Origin: Streptomyces sp. MNU76
GTDB taxonomy: Bacteria > Actinomycetota > Actinomycetes > Streptomycetales > Streptomycetaceae
NCBI RefSeq assembly: GCF_020982545.1
Contig: NZ_JAJKLK010000003.1
Coordinates: forward strand, 1,240,001 to 1,304,000
DNA length: 64,000 nt
Direction of reading: 5' to 3'
In this document: positions 8,183 through 17,187 of the stretch, one piece after another
How the letters are laid out: the number at the start of each line of letters is the position of its first letter
Numbering within the stretch: position 1 is the stretch's first letter
Translations under genes and position numbers: made by a program
Notes under the pieces: generated by a model
The model's input: only the letters and a program-made list of their open reading frames with translations
Told to the model about the DNA's origin: nothing
Database searches by the model: none

Positions 8183-9861
8183 GAGGCCTCTCCCTCCGGG
8201 ACGGGCACCGAACGCCAGGCGTCCTTGGACTCCGCGGCCCGCGACGGCGCGATCAGCCGCTCGAACGCGTCGGTCACCGCCCCGAGGTCGCGGGGCACGG
8301 CCAGGGCCGCGAGATACCGGTCCGGCCGGACAACGGCGACACCGCCCTCGTGCGCGGCGAACCAGTCCCGCAGGGTGCCGTCGACGTCCTCCACCGTCAC
8401 CGAGTCCGTCGCCGACGTGCGCCGCTCGGTACGGGACCGGCCCGAGCGGGACTCGACCACCGTGAGGTACCGCGTGCCGATCCGGTCCCAGAAGGTACGG
8501 CTGTCGGGATCCAGATGGACGAGCGGATCGGTGCCGTAGCCGATGAGGGCGAACCACTCGCCGAGGGTCTCGTCCAGCGGGACGACCCGCCCGTCGGCGG
8601 TCTCCACCCTCGGCTGGACGAACATCCGGCCCACCGGGGAGTTCCGCCGCCCCGCCCGTCGGCCGTGCAGCATGATGCCCTCGGTGTACCGGGGGACGGG
8701 CTTGAACCTCATGTGCACCAGCCAGCTGCGCACCGGCGGTGCGACGGTGAGGCCCCGCACCAGCGTGTCGCGCGCCCGGGCCACCGTGGTGTTCGTCGGC
8801 GAGAGGAACCGGCCGATGGCGTCCGACAGCTTCACCATCGCGTGGGCGTGCTCACGCCGCTCGGTGTCGTAGGTGGCGAGGATCCGCGGATGGGCGCGAC
8901 CGCTGACGACGCCGGCCAGCTTCCACGCGATGTTGGTCGCGTCCCGGATTCCCGTGTTCATGCCCTGCCCCGCCCACGGCGGCATCAGGTGGGCGGCGTC
9001 GCCCACGAGACAGACCCGGCCGTCCACGAACCGGTCGGCCACCCGCGAGTGGTGTGTGTACACGCGGGCCCGGATGATGTGGAGCGCCGTGGGATCGGGC
9101 ACATGACTGGACAGCAGCTCGTGCACCTTCTCCGGCCGCAGCATCGCCTCGGCGTCCTCGCCGGGGAACAGCATGAACTCCCAGCGGCGGTAGTTGTACG
9201 GCAGGTCCAGGCAGACGTACGGGCGTTTCGGGTCGCCGTGCAGCCCCGTGTAAGGGGCGTCGAGCGGATCGTTGTCGCACTCGATGACCACCCACTTGCG
9301 CGGGTGGGTGTCCCCGCTCAACGGGATGCCCAGCTGCTCGCGCACGGTACTGCGGCCGCCGTCGGCGGCGACCACGTAGTCGGCGTGCACCAGCCCCCGT
9401 TGTCCGTCGGGCCCGACGACGTGGAGCCGGGCCTCGGTGCCGTCCTGCTCCAGACGCACCAGCTCATGCCCCAGCAGGGACCGCACGCGCGGATAGCGGG
9501 TGAGACCCTCGCGCAAGGTGCGTTCGGCGAGTTGCTGCATGAAGATGTTCCGCCGGGGCCAGCCGAACTCCTTGGTGTCCGGCCGGATGTCGGCCAGGCA
9601 GTGGCCGTTCGCGGCGAACATCTTCAGCGGCACGTTCTGGATCATGTCACCGAGCATCTCCTCGGCGAGCCCGATGCCCTGGAAACTGCGCAGGCACTCG
9701 TCGTCCATGCCGACCGCGCGGGGATAGTCGACGATGTCCTCGCTGCGGTCGATCAGCAGGGTGCGCACTCCGTAGCGGCCCAGGTAGTTGGCGACTGTCA
9801 CACCGACGGGTCCGGCGCCGACGACGGCCACCTGGGCGCGGTGCACGACGGGTTCGGTCAT
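8179..9861 (-). CDS. FAD-dependent aromatic hydroxylase, MhpA-like
   Basis: A 560-residue class A flavoprotein monooxygenase. Residues 11-16 are GAGPVG of the FAD-binding Rossmann fold, and the second FAD motif is RVCLVGDAAHLMPPWAGQGM. Overall length and the C-terminal thioredoxin-like extension fit MhpA (3-(3-hydroxyphenyl)propionate hydroxylase) and related phenol hydroxylases, which use NAD(P)H and O2 to add a hydroxyl next to a phenolic group. The true ring substrate here is unknown. ATG at 9861 overlaps the upstream hydrolase stop by four bases, so the genes are coupled. Confidence 0.88.
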   Translation of the reverse strand: MTEPVVHRAQVAVVGAGPVGVTVANYLGRYGVRTLLIDRSEDIVDYPRAVGMDDECLRSFQGIGLAEEMLGDMIQNVPLKMFAANGHCLADIRPDTKEFGWPRRNIFMQQLAERTLREGLTRYPRVRSLLGHELVRLEQDGTEARLHVVGPDGQRGLVHADYVVAADGGRSTVREQLGIPLSGDTHPRKWVVIECDNDPLDAPYTGLHGDPKRPYVCLDLPYNYRRWEFMLFPGEDAEAMLRPEKVHELLSSHVPDPTALHIIRARVYTHHSRVADRFVDGRVCLVGDAAHLMPPWAGQGMNTGIRDATNIAWKLAGVVSGRAHPRILATYDTERREHAHAMVKLSDAIGRFLSPTNTTVARARDTLVRGLTVAPPVRSWLVHMRFKPVPRYTEGIMLHGRRAGRRNSPVGRMFVQPRVETADGRVVPLDETLGEWFALIGYGTDPLVHLDPDSRTFWDRIGTRYLTVVESRSGRSRTERRTSATDSVTVEDVDGTLRDWFAAHEGGVAVVRPDRYLAALAVPRDLGAVTDAFERLIAPSRAAESKDAWRSVPVPEGEAS

Positions 9862-10730
9862 CGCACGGCCTCCGCGCTCCTGAGGAATCGGGTGAAATGG
9901 TGGTGGAAGGGCTCCGGGGCGTCGTCGTGCACGTAATGGCCCGCGCCCGGGACGTCCACCAGCCGGATCCGCGGGTTGCGCAGCGTCATCGCCACCGCCG
10001 TGGCGGCGGGCAGGAAGTCGGACTCCCCGCCGCGGACGACCAGGGTCGGGCAGCGCAGCGCCTCGACATACGGCCACAGGTCGACCTGGCGGGCCGGATC
10101 CGGGTCGAGGCGGGCCGCCGCGATGCCCGCCAGGTCGAACTTCCAGCGCCAGCGCCCCTGTTCGTCCGGTGTGAGGGTGTGCCGCAGCCTGGATTCGAGG
10201 GCCCCTTCGGAGATGTGCGGCCGGATGCTCCGCCAGTACCGGCGGGCCGCCTCCTGGTCGGGGAAGTCACGCGGGGTCTCGGCCACTTCCCTTCTTATGC
10301 GCTCGGCGCCCGCACCGGACAGCGAGGAGCCGGGGCCGATGTCCTCGACGACCGCCGCACGCACCCGCTCGGGGTGGCGTGCCGCGTAGACGTACGTGGT
10401 GGCGCCGCCCATGGAGTGGCCGAGCAGCACGAATCCGTCCAGGCCGAGGAGGTCGGTGAACTTCTCCAGATCGGCGACGTAGGACTCCGTGTGGTACGCG
10501 CCGTTCGGGTCCCAGTCGCTGTCGCCCCGCCCGCGCGCGTCGAGGGCCAGGACGCGGTACCGGTCCTGCAACCGCCCGGCCAGCGGCTCGAACGTCCGGG
10601 CGTAGCTGCGCAGTCCGTGCAGCATGACGATCGCGGGCCGGTCCGCCTCGCCCCACTCCACGTAGTGGGCGCGCAGCCCGTTGAGCGTGAGGAACCGGTC
10701 CCGCCCGCCGGAGGTGGTGTCGACGGCCAT
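9858..10730 (-). CDS. Alpha/beta hydrolase (C-C or ester hydrolase type)
   Basis: A 290-residue alpha/beta hydrolase with oxyanion motif LHGLRSY, nucleophile elbow GHSMGG and catalytic His in GAGHYVHDDAPEPF. MhpC-type hydrolases cleave ring-fission products, and the gene lies next to an MhpA-like hydroxylase and near an extradiol-fold protein, which makes a C-C or ester hydrolase role plausible. Sequence motifs alone do not separate these from epoxide hydrolases or haloperoxidases. One base separates it from the preceding DUF1185-like gene. Confidence 0.82.
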   Translation of the reverse strand: MAVDTTSGGRDRFLTLNGLRAHYVEWGEADRPAIVMLHGLRSYARTFEPLAGRLQDRYRVLALDARGRGDSDWDPNGAYHTESYVADLEKFTDLLGLDGFVLLGHSMGGATTYVYAARHPERVRAAVVEDIGPGSSLSGAGAERIRREVAETPRDFPDQEAARRYWRSIRPHISEGALESRLRHTLTPDEQGRWRWKFDLAGIAAARLDPDPARQVDLWPYVEALRCPTLVVRGGESDFLPAATAVAMTLRNPRIRLVDVPGAGHYVHDDAPEPFHHHFTRFLRSAEAVR

Positions 10731-10731
10731 C

Positions 10732-11334
10732 TCAGCGCAGCCCGTCCTGGCCCTGGACCTCGTCGGCGGCGATACCGCCCAGCCGGGCGTGCAGCCGACC
10801 GCGGGTGGCGAACGCGAACACGACGACGACCTCGTCCGGGTTCGGGGCGTCGGAGAAGCTCACCGTGATGGTGTCGTAGTGGGAGCGGACGTACAGAGCG
10901 TCCTTGTGGGCCAGCGGAACGTCGAGGACCGTGCCGGGCCCGCCCCGCTTGCCCGTCGACGGCACCCAGGCCCTACCGCCGCCGACCGCCTCGCGCACCG
11001 GGTCCGCGAAGACCGCGGTGAGGAAGGCGTTGCCATGCTCGTACTCGCCGGCCGTGCCCACCAGGCACGCCTTTCCGTAGCTCTGGATCGCGAGGCCACC
11101 GGCCGCTTCCAGGGCGCGCCGGCCGAACTCCTCACCCAACTTCGGCGAATCGGCCACGATGTGGCCGAGGTCCTGGCTGAACCGCCCGGCGTAGGGGTTG
11201 TGGACCGCCGCCGCGATCACGATCTTACGGACGGGGTCGCCGTCCGCGAGGACACCGGTCTCGTTGGCGAGGGTGTCCTCGGTCTGGGTGAACCACTTGC
11301 GTATGTGGTACCCGGCGAAGTTGGGCTGGGGCAT
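10732..11334 (-). CDS. DUF1185 (amino acid synthesis, AA_synth) family protein
   Basis: A 200-residue protein with the family features: VRKIVIAAAVHNPYAGRFSQDL near residues 35-56 and GKACLVGTAGEYEHG near the middle. The family has known structures but, as far as I know, no proven reaction; the name amino acid synthesis is historical. Its place inside a catabolic operon between a hydrolase and a VOC protein suggests a direct pathway step, perhaps isomerisation, hydrolysis or binding of a ring-opened intermediate. That is inference. Confidence 0.75.
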   Translation of the reverse strand: MPQPNFAGYHIRKWFTQTEDTLANETGVLADGDPVRKIVIAAAVHNPYAGRFSQDLGHIVADSPKLGEEFGRRALEAAGGLAIQSYGKACLVGTAGEYEHGNAFLTAVFADPVREAVGGGRAWVPSTGKRGGPGTVLDVPLAHKDALYVRSHYDTITVSFSDAPNPDEVVVVFAFATRGRLHARLGGIAADEVQGQDGLR

Positions 11335-11398
11335 GGGTCTTTCCTCCGGGTCGGTCAGGGGTGAGTGAGGGACGGTGGGGCGAGTGAGGGGCGGCGGG

Positions 11399-11926
11399 TC
11401 ACCCGCGGAGCGGTTCGATCTCCACGGGTTCGCTGGGGGCTCCGTACCGGCCGAGGACGCGCTTGCCCTCCTCGTCGTCGGTGACCGTCTCGTGGAAGAA
11501 CTCGAAGCGGTTGCCGTCCGGGTCGGTGAAGTAGAGCCCGAAGCCGATCTTGTGATCGGTGGTCTTCACCACGGGCACGTCCTTGGCCAGGAGCATCCCG
11601 TACAGCCGCCGCCACTCGTCGAGGTCGCCCTCCACCTCCAGCCCGTAGTGCTGGAGACCGAGGCCTCCGGCGACCGCTCCCTCCTCGGCGCGGATCAGGG
11701 CGATGTCGTGGTGCTTCCTGCCGAAGGACAGGAACACCCACTGCGGGCCGCGCGCGGTGACCTCCATGCCCAGGACGTCCTCGTACCACGCGGCCGAGGC
11801 CTCCGGGTCGCGGACGAACAGCGACAGATGGGTCCGCCGCACCCGCGGCCGCACGACGTCACGCGGGTCGGCGGGGATCGGCGTGGGCTCCTCGTGCGGG
11901 GCCAGTACACGCTCGTCGGGCTCCAT
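11399..11926 (-). CDS. VOC-fold, extradiol dioxygenase-like protein
   Basis: A 175-residue protein with paired beta-alpha-beta-beta-beta modules. Likely metal ligands are His in RRTHLSLFVRD, His in LQHYGLEVEG and Glu in NRFEFFHE, an H-H-E set as in glyoxalase/extradiol enzymes. In context (after an aromatic hydroxylase) it could be a ring-cleavage dioxygenase, but isomerase and lyase functions share this fold. ATG at 11926 comes two bases after the stop of the BNR gene. Confidence 0.8.
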   Translation of the reverse strand: MEPDERVLAPHEEPTPIPADPRDVVRPRVRRTHLSLFVRDPEASAAWYEDVLGMEVTARGPQWVFLSFGRKHHDIALIRAEEGAVAGGLGLQHYGLEVEGDLDEWRRLYGMLLAKDVPVVKTTDHKIGFGLYFTDPDGNRFEFFHETVTDDEEGKRVLGRYGAPSEPVEIEPLRG

Positions 11927-11928
11927 GC

Positions 11929-12951
11929 TCAGTGTCCTTCCGTGGTGGGCGCTACGGCGGGGGTCCAGGTCACATCGGTGATCTCGCTGAACTCGCGCCA
12001 CTCCTTGCGCCAGCTGCGCCCGGCGTCCGTGGAGCGCAGGAGATGGCCGTACTTCGTGCCCGCGAAGACCAGTTCCGGGTCGGCGGGGTGGGTGCCGAAG
12101 GCCCAGACGGTCGAGTTGGCGGGCGTTTCCATCACCGTGTCCTGCCAGGTGCGCCCCAGATCCTCGGAGCGCAGGATCCGGGTGGTGGTGCCGGGGGTGC
12201 CGTCACCGATGCCGAGCAGCAGGTCGTCGGTGCCGGGGAGCTGCTTGACCAGCCGGGTGTAGTAGATGCCGAACGTCTTGCGGGAGTCGGTGCGGGTCCA
12301 GGTGGCCCCGTCGTCATGGCTCACGAACAGCGCGTTGACGACCGCGACGACGATCGTCTTCGGCGGGCCCTCGAGGACGACGACACAGTGCACGTCCGAG
12401 TTGGTCACCCCCTGGGGCAGGGAGGCCGGAGTGCCGTCGATCCGCTCCCAGGTGTCGCCGCGGTCGCCGCTGCGCCACAGGCCGCCCTCCTCGACGCCGA
12501 ACCACATGTTCTTCGGCTCATGGCGGTCGACGACGCAGGTCAGGATGCGGGGACGGTTGACGCCCGCGCAGAACTCCGGGATCTCGGGCGGCAGTTGCTC
12601 CCAGCCGGCGCCGCCGTCCGTGGTGCGGAACATGGCGGCCCGTGAGGGGGCGCCGGTCCCGACGAGCATGGTGTCCGGGTGGGTGGGGTCGATCGCCAGA
12701 GACCAGATGGTCCGGTCGTTCATCGGTGAGTCGACACGGTGCCAGGTGACCCCGGCGTCACCGCTGCGCACGAGTCCCGCGTCGGCGCCGGCGAAGACGA
12801 CCTCGGGCTGTTCGGGGTGGACGGCCAGGCAGCGGACGACGGCGTCGAACTCCAGGGCCTGCCCGAGTCCGAGCCGGGACCAGGTGGCGCCGTCGTCGGA
12901 GGAGCGCAGGACGCCCTGGCCTGCGGTGGCGACCAGGATGGTGCCTTCCAT
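11929..12951 (-). CDS. BNR/Asp-box beta-propeller protein (sialidase-like fold)
   Basis: A 340-residue protein built of repeats of the Asp-box type: SSDDGATWSRL, RSGDAGVTWHRV, RTTDGGAGWEQL, RSGDRGDTWERI, SHDDGATWTRT, RSEDLGRTWQDT and RSTDAGRSWRKE, seven in all, suggesting a seven-bladed propeller. There is no signal peptide, so it acts in the cytoplasm, unlike sialidases. No catalytic set can be assigned. Such proteins sometimes appear in catabolic operons with unknown function; it may be a lactonase-like or scaffold protein. The start at 12951 has AAGGAAGAAC upstream. Confidence 0.8.
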   Translation of the reverse strand: MEGTILVATAGQGVLRSSDDGATWSRLGLGQALEFDAVVRCLAVHPEQPEVVFAGADAGLVRSGDAGVTWHRVDSPMNDRTIWSLAIDPTHPDTMLVGTGAPSRAAMFRTTDGGAGWEQLPPEIPEFCAGVNRPRILTCVVDRHEPKNMWFGVEEGGLWRSGDRGDTWERIDGTPASLPQGVTNSDVHCVVVLEGPPKTIVVAVVNALFVSHDDGATWTRTDSRKTFGIYYTRLVKQLPGTDDLLLGIGDGTPGTTTRILRSEDLGRTWQDTVMETPANSTVWAFGTHPADPELVFAGTKYGHLLRSTDAGRSWRKEWREFSEITDVTWTPAVAPTTEGH

Positions 12952-13042
12952 GTGGGGTTCTTCCTTTCGGAGCTGCGGAACGAGGGGGTGTGTGAGGGGT
13001 GTTGAGGGGCGCGGGGACTGCGGTGGAGACGTCCGGGGGCTG

Positions 13043-13837
13043 TCAGAGGAAGATGCCGCGGGTGAGGCCGCCGTCCATGCCGAGCGACTCCCCGGTGATC
13101 GCGGCGGCCCTGGGGGAGGCGAGGAAGCAGACGGCCTGGGCGATCTCGTCCGCCTCCAGGACCCGGCGGATCGGTGTGCGGGCGACGAAGTCCGCCTCGA
13201 CCTCGGCCGCGGTGACGCCGCGCTTGGCGGCCTCCTTCTCGTACAACTCGTGGATGTGCTCGGTCTCCACCACACCGGGGTGCAGCGTGTTGACGGTGAC
13301 GCCGGACGGGCCGAGCTGGTCGGAGAGCACCTTCGTGAGGTGGACGACGGCGAGATTGCGCATTCCGGAGAGCGCGTGGCTGGAACGGCCGGTCAGCCCG
13401 CCGATGTTGATGATCCGGCCGTAGCCGTTCGCCTTCATGTGCGGGGTGACGGCCTGCGCGCAGCGGAAGTAGCCGACGACCTTGGTGTTGAGGTCGGCGA
13501 GCAGCAGCTCCGGGTCGGCCTCCTCGACCGCGTTGCGCACCAGCCCGGACGGGGCCGCCGCGCCGTTGACGAGGATGTCGACGCGTCCGAACTCGTCGGC
13601 CACGCGCCGCACCATGGCGCGCACGGACTCGGTGTCGTCGGTGTCCGACACGAGCGGGACGACCCGGCTGCCGGTCTCCGCCTCCAGCTCCTTGGCGGTA
13701 CGTTCCAGCAGGGGCAGCCGACGGGCGGTGACGACGACGGTCGCGCCCTCCGCGGCGAGCGCGCGAGCGGTGGCCCGGCCGATACCGAGGCTGCCGCCGG
13801 TGACGATGGCGGTCCTGCCATCCAGTTCGAGGTCCAT
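13043..13837 (-). CDS. SDR-family oxidoreductase without the canonical active site
   Basis: A 264-residue short-chain dehydrogenase-fold protein. The cofactor motif TGGSLGIG (13-20) and the NGAA motif (91-94) are normal, so NAD(P) binding is expected. At the active site, however, the usual Ser is Gly (N144-I-G-G) and YxxxK is replaced by S157-x-x-x-N161 (SGMRNLAVVHLTK). The protein may use another chemistry or have a non-redox role. The start is ATG at 13837 (MDLELDG); upstream sequence lacks codon bias. A 216-base gap separates it from the aldehyde dehydrogenase. Confidence 0.85.
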   Translation of the reverse strand: MDLELDGRTAIVTGGSLGIGRATARALAAEGATVVVTARRLPLLERTAKELEAETGSRVVPLVSDTDDTESVRAMVRRVADEFGRVDILVNGAAAPSGLVRNAVEEADPELLLADLNTKVVGYFRCAQAVTPHMKANGYGRIINIGGLTGRSSHALSGMRNLAVVHLTKVLSDQLGPSGVTVNTLHPGVVETEHIHELYEKEAAKRGVTAAEVEADFVARTPIRRVLEADEIAQAVCFLASPRAAAITGESLGMDGGLTRGIFL

Positions 13838-14053
13838 GCATGGCTCCACAGGGGTGATCGGGACATGGGGGTACGACGACGAGGGGGTGTGGAAGCGAGG
13901 CGGCACGCGACGTCAGGGGGGACGCTGCGCCGAGGGGCACCCGCAGCCGAGTGCCTGCGGTGGCAAGGGGAATGCGGAATTGCGCGCCTGTGGCGCCGAG
14001 GGGCGCGCTGTGCGGCGCGACCGCGGCTGCCCGCCCGGGAGTGGACCTCGGCC

Positions 14054-15574
14054 TCAGCCTAGGTTGACCCAGACGCTCTTGATCTCGGTGTAGTGGTCGA
14101 GCACGGTCCGGCCCATTTCGCGGCCCCAGCCGGACTGTTTGAAGCCGCCGAAGGGCGACGCGGGATCCGTGAGGTTGTAGCAGTTGATCCACACGGTGCC
14201 CGCCTGCAGTTCGTCGGCGATGCGGTGCGCGTGGCCCAGGTCGGACGTCCAGATGCCGGCCGACAGCCCGAAGGGCGAGTCGTTGGCCCGCTCGACCAGA
14301 TCGTCCACGTCGTCCCAGCTCATCGCCGCGAGCACGGGGCCGAAGATCTCCTCCCTGACGATGCGCAGACCGTCGTCGGGCGCCACGAACACCGTCGGTT
14401 CGACGAAGTAGCCCGCGTCGTACGGCGCGTCGAGTCCGGGCCGCCCGCCGCCCGCGGCGAGCCGTGCCCCCTGTTCCCGGCCGGCGGCGATGAACCCGGT
14501 GACCCGCTCGTGGTGGCGCGCGGAGACCAGCGGACCCATCTCGGTGGCCGGGTCGCTGCCGGGACCGACGACGATGCCGCGGGCGCGCTCGGCCACCGCG
14601 TCCAGTACGTCGTCGAAGATCTTGCGGTGCACGTACAGCCGGGAGCCGGCCGTGCAGACCTGTCCCTGGTTGAAGAAGACGGCCTGCGCGGCGGCTTCGG
14701 CGACGGCCTCGGGGTCGGCGTCCGGCAGCACGATGTTGGGGGATTTCCCACCGAGTTCGAGGGAGACCTTCTTCAGGTTCCCCGCGGCGGCGCGGACGAT
14801 GGCGCGGCCCGTCTCCGTGGACCCGGTGAAAGCGATCTTGTCGATCCCGTCGTGTGCGGCGAGGGCGGCACCCGCCGAGGCGCCACGCCCGGTGACGACG
14901 TTGACGACACCGTCCGGCACCCCCGCCTCCTGGAGCAGCTCGGCGAGCCGCAGCGTGGACAGCGGGGTCTCCTCGGCGGGCTTCAGGACGACCGTGCAGC
15001 CGGTGGCCAGCGCGGGCGCCAGCTTCCAGCACGCCATCGACACGGGGAAGTTCCACGGCACGATCAGTCCCGCCACGCCCACCGGTTGCCGCGTGGTGTA
15101 GTTCAGCACGCGCAGTCCACCGCGCGGCGACACGGGGATCGTGCTGCCCTCCAGCTTGCTCGGCCAGCCCGCGAAGTAGCGGAACAGCTTCACGCTGGTG
15201 CCCACGTCCACCGCGCGTGCCACGGAGACCGGCTTGCCGTTGTCGCGCGACTCCAGCAGGGCGAGTTCGTCCGCGTGCGCCTCGATGACGTCGGCGACCC
15301 GGTTCAGCAGCACGCCCCGCTCCAGCGGGCTCATCCGCCGCCAGCCGGGGTCGCCGAACGCGCGGCGCGCCGCCGTGACGGCCCGGTCGACGTCGGCGGC
15401 GTCGCCGTCGGGAACGGTCGTGAGCACGGCGCCGGTGGCGGGGTCGACACTGGCGAACGAGCGGCCCGAGAGGGCGCCGACCCAGTGGCCGCCGATGAGC
15501 ATGGTCCGCGGCGCGGCGAGGAAGCGGTCTACCGCCCCCGCCACGTCCGCGACCGGGTCTGCTGTGCTGTGCAT
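14054..15574 (-). CDS. Aldehyde dehydrogenase (NAD(P)+)
   Basis: A 506-residue ALDH-superfamily enzyme oxidising an aldehyde to its acid. It has PWNFP (oxyanion Asn), KPAEETPLS, FTGSTETGR (cofactor), ELGGKSPNI (general base Glu) and GQVCTAGSR (nucleophile Cys). The C terminus PFGGFKQSGWGREMG is typical of benzaldehyde/betaine aldehyde types. The ATG at 15574 is chosen because GAGAGGAG lies just upstream; it starts 11 bases after the decarboxylase stop, so the decarboxylase product is its likely substrate. Confidence 0.93.
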   Translation of the reverse strand: MHSTADPVADVAGAVDRFLAAPRTMLIGGHWVGALSGRSFASVDPATGAVLTTVPDGDAADVDRAVTAARRAFGDPGWRRMSPLERGVLLNRVADVIEAHADELALLESRDNGKPVSVARAVDVGTSVKLFRYFAGWPSKLEGSTIPVSPRGGLRVLNYTTRQPVGVAGLIVPWNFPVSMACWKLAPALATGCTVVLKPAEETPLSTLRLAELLQEAGVPDGVVNVVTGRGASAGAALAAHDGIDKIAFTGSTETGRAIVRAAAGNLKKVSLELGGKSPNIVLPDADPEAVAEAAAQAVFFNQGQVCTAGSRLYVHRKIFDDVLDAVAERARGIVVGPGSDPATEMGPLVSARHHERVTGFIAAGREQGARLAAGGGRPGLDAPYDAGYFVEPTVFVAPDDGLRIVREEIFGPVLAAMSWDDVDDLVERANDSPFGLSAGIWTSDLGHAHRIADELQAGTVWINCYNLTDPASPFGGFKQSGWGREMGRTVLDHYTEIKSVWVNLG

Positions 15575-15585
15575 GGCGGCTCCTC

Positions 15586-17175
15586 TCACAGGGCCATCTC
15601 GATGAGCTGGGGACCGTCGGAGGCGAGCGCGCGGCCGAGCGCGCGCCGCAGTGCCTCACCCGTCTCGACCCGGGTGCCGGGTACGCCGTAGGCGCGGGCC
15701 AGCGAAGGCCAGTCGAAGGCCGGCGCGTCCAGGCTGGTCAGCGCCATCGCGTTGGGACCGGGACTGCTCTGGCCGTGCCGGTCGAGTTCGGTGCGCAGCA
15801 CGTTGTAGACGCGGTTGGACGCGATGAGGGTGACCACGGGCAGCTGCTCCCGTGCCATCGTCCACAGCGACTGGATCGTGTACTGCGCGCTCCCGTCGGA
15901 CTGGAGGGCGACGATCTTGCGGCCGGGCGCGGCGATCGCGGCACCGACGGCGGCGGGCAGGCCCTGTCCGATGGCTCCGCCGGTGTTGGTCAGGGTGGTG
16001 TGCCGGGCGGCGTGCGACGAGGCGGTGAAGAAGGGGTAGCCGCAGGTGCCGCCCTCGACGGAGACGACGGCGTGTTCAGGGAGCAGCGCCGAGACGATGC
16101 GGCCGACCGACCGCGGCGTCAGCGCTCCGTCCGGGAGCCCCGCGTCGTCAGGCCGGGCGGGTGACGGCGGTTCGGGCGCTCCCAGGGCGTCCGCGAGGAC
16201 CTCCAGCGCGTGCGCGCCGTCCTCCTCCGGTGTGCTCAGCACCTCCACGGTGCCGGGGGGAGCGAGCAGGCTCGGGATCCCTTCGTAGCCGAAGTACGAC
16301 ACGGGTTCCAAGGCCCCTGCCAGCAGGACGAGTTGGGCCCCGGCGAGAGCCTCGACCGCCCTCTCCGGGAAGTAGGGCAGGCGGTCGAGGTCCGGGAGAC
16401 CGCCGCCGCGCTCGGCGGCGGCCGGGAAGGTCTCGCTGTACAGCACCGCCCCGGTGGCGGCGGCGATCCGCGCGGCCGCCCGCTGCCCGCGCTCGTCGAG
16501 CGCCGTCCCGCCCAGCAGGAGGACGGCGCGCTCCCCGGCCCGCAGCCGCTTGGCGAGGGCGTCGACGACCTCGGCCGCCACCTCCCGTCGGCGCGGTGTG
16601 CCGGGCAACTCGACGTCCACCGGGCCCTCCAGGACCTCCTGCTGGAGGTCGGCGGGGGCGATGAGGGTGGCCCCGCAGCCGGGCGCGGCGCCGGCGGCCC
16701 CGATGGCGCGGGCCGTCAGTTCGGCCAGACCCGCACCGGAGGCGGCGGTGCCGACCCAGCCGGAGACGGGGCGCGCCAGCGAGACGATGTCCGAGGTCAG
16801 GGGCGCGTCATGGGCGAGATGCCAACTGGCGTGGTCCCCGACGACGTTGAAGACGGGGGAGTGGGCCCGGCGCGCGTTGTGCAGGTTGGCGATGCCGTTG
16901 GCGAAACCCGGGCCCAGGTGGAGCAGCGTCATCGCCGGCCGCCCGGCGATCCGGGCGTAGCCGTCGGCAGCTCCGGTACAGACGCCCTCGAAGAGCCCGA
17001 GCACCGCGCGGGTGCCGGGGACCGAGTCCAACGCGGCGACCAGCGGCATCTCGGTGGTTCCCGGATTGGCGAAGCAGACGTCCACTCCGGCGGCGAGCGA
17101 GGTTTCGACCAGCGCCTCCGCCCCGGTCATGGCGCCGAACCGGTTCGCCTGCCAGACGGTCGTGGCGTGGTTCAT
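15586..17175 (-). CDS. ThDP-dependent decarboxylase/acetolactate synthase-like enzyme
   Basis: A 529-residue enzyme with the three-domain layout of the acetolactate synthase/benzoylformate decarboxylase family. The N-terminal FANPGTTEMPL and GLFEGVCTGAADGYA contain the ThDP-activating Glu; the C-terminal SDGSAQYTIQSLW with a later ASN is the ThDP/Mg motif (GDGS changed to SDGS). Together with the following aldehyde dehydrogenase it could convert a 2-oxo acid to an aldehyde and then to an acid. ATG at 17175 has GGAGGGA at about 8 bases. It is the first gene of the operon and faces an IclR gene across an operator-like repeat. Confidence 0.88.
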   Translation of the reverse strand: MNHATTVWQANRFGAMTGAEALVETSLAAGVDVCFANPGTTEMPLVAALDSVPGTRAVLGLFEGVCTGAADGYARIAGRPAMTLLHLGPGFANGIANLHNARRAHSPVFNVVGDHASWHLAHDAPLTSDIVSLARPVSGWVGTAASGAGLAELTARAIGAAGAAPGCGATLIAPADLQQEVLEGPVDVELPGTPRRREVAAEVVDALAKRLRAGERAVLLLGGTALDERGQRAAARIAAATGAVLYSETFPAAAERGGGLPDLDRLPYFPERAVEALAGAQLVLLAGALEPVSYFGYEGIPSLLAPPGTVEVLSTPEEDGAHALEVLADALGAPEPPSPARPDDAGLPDGALTPRSVGRIVSALLPEHAVVSVEGGTCGYPFFTASSHAARHTTLTNTGGAIGQGLPAAVGAAIAAPGRKIVALQSDGSAQYTIQSLWTMAREQLPVVTLIASNRVYNVLRTELDRHGQSSPGPNAMALTSLDAPAFDWPSLARAYGVPGTRVETGEALRRALGRALASDGPQLIEMAL

Positions 17176-17187
17176 GGACTTCCCTCC

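Noticed and set aside
12720..15659. A minus-strand open frame of 979 codons
   Set aside because: It runs across the aldehyde dehydrogenase and SDR genes in a shifted frame and is made of Arg, Gly and Pro. High-GC genes often leave such frames open by chance.
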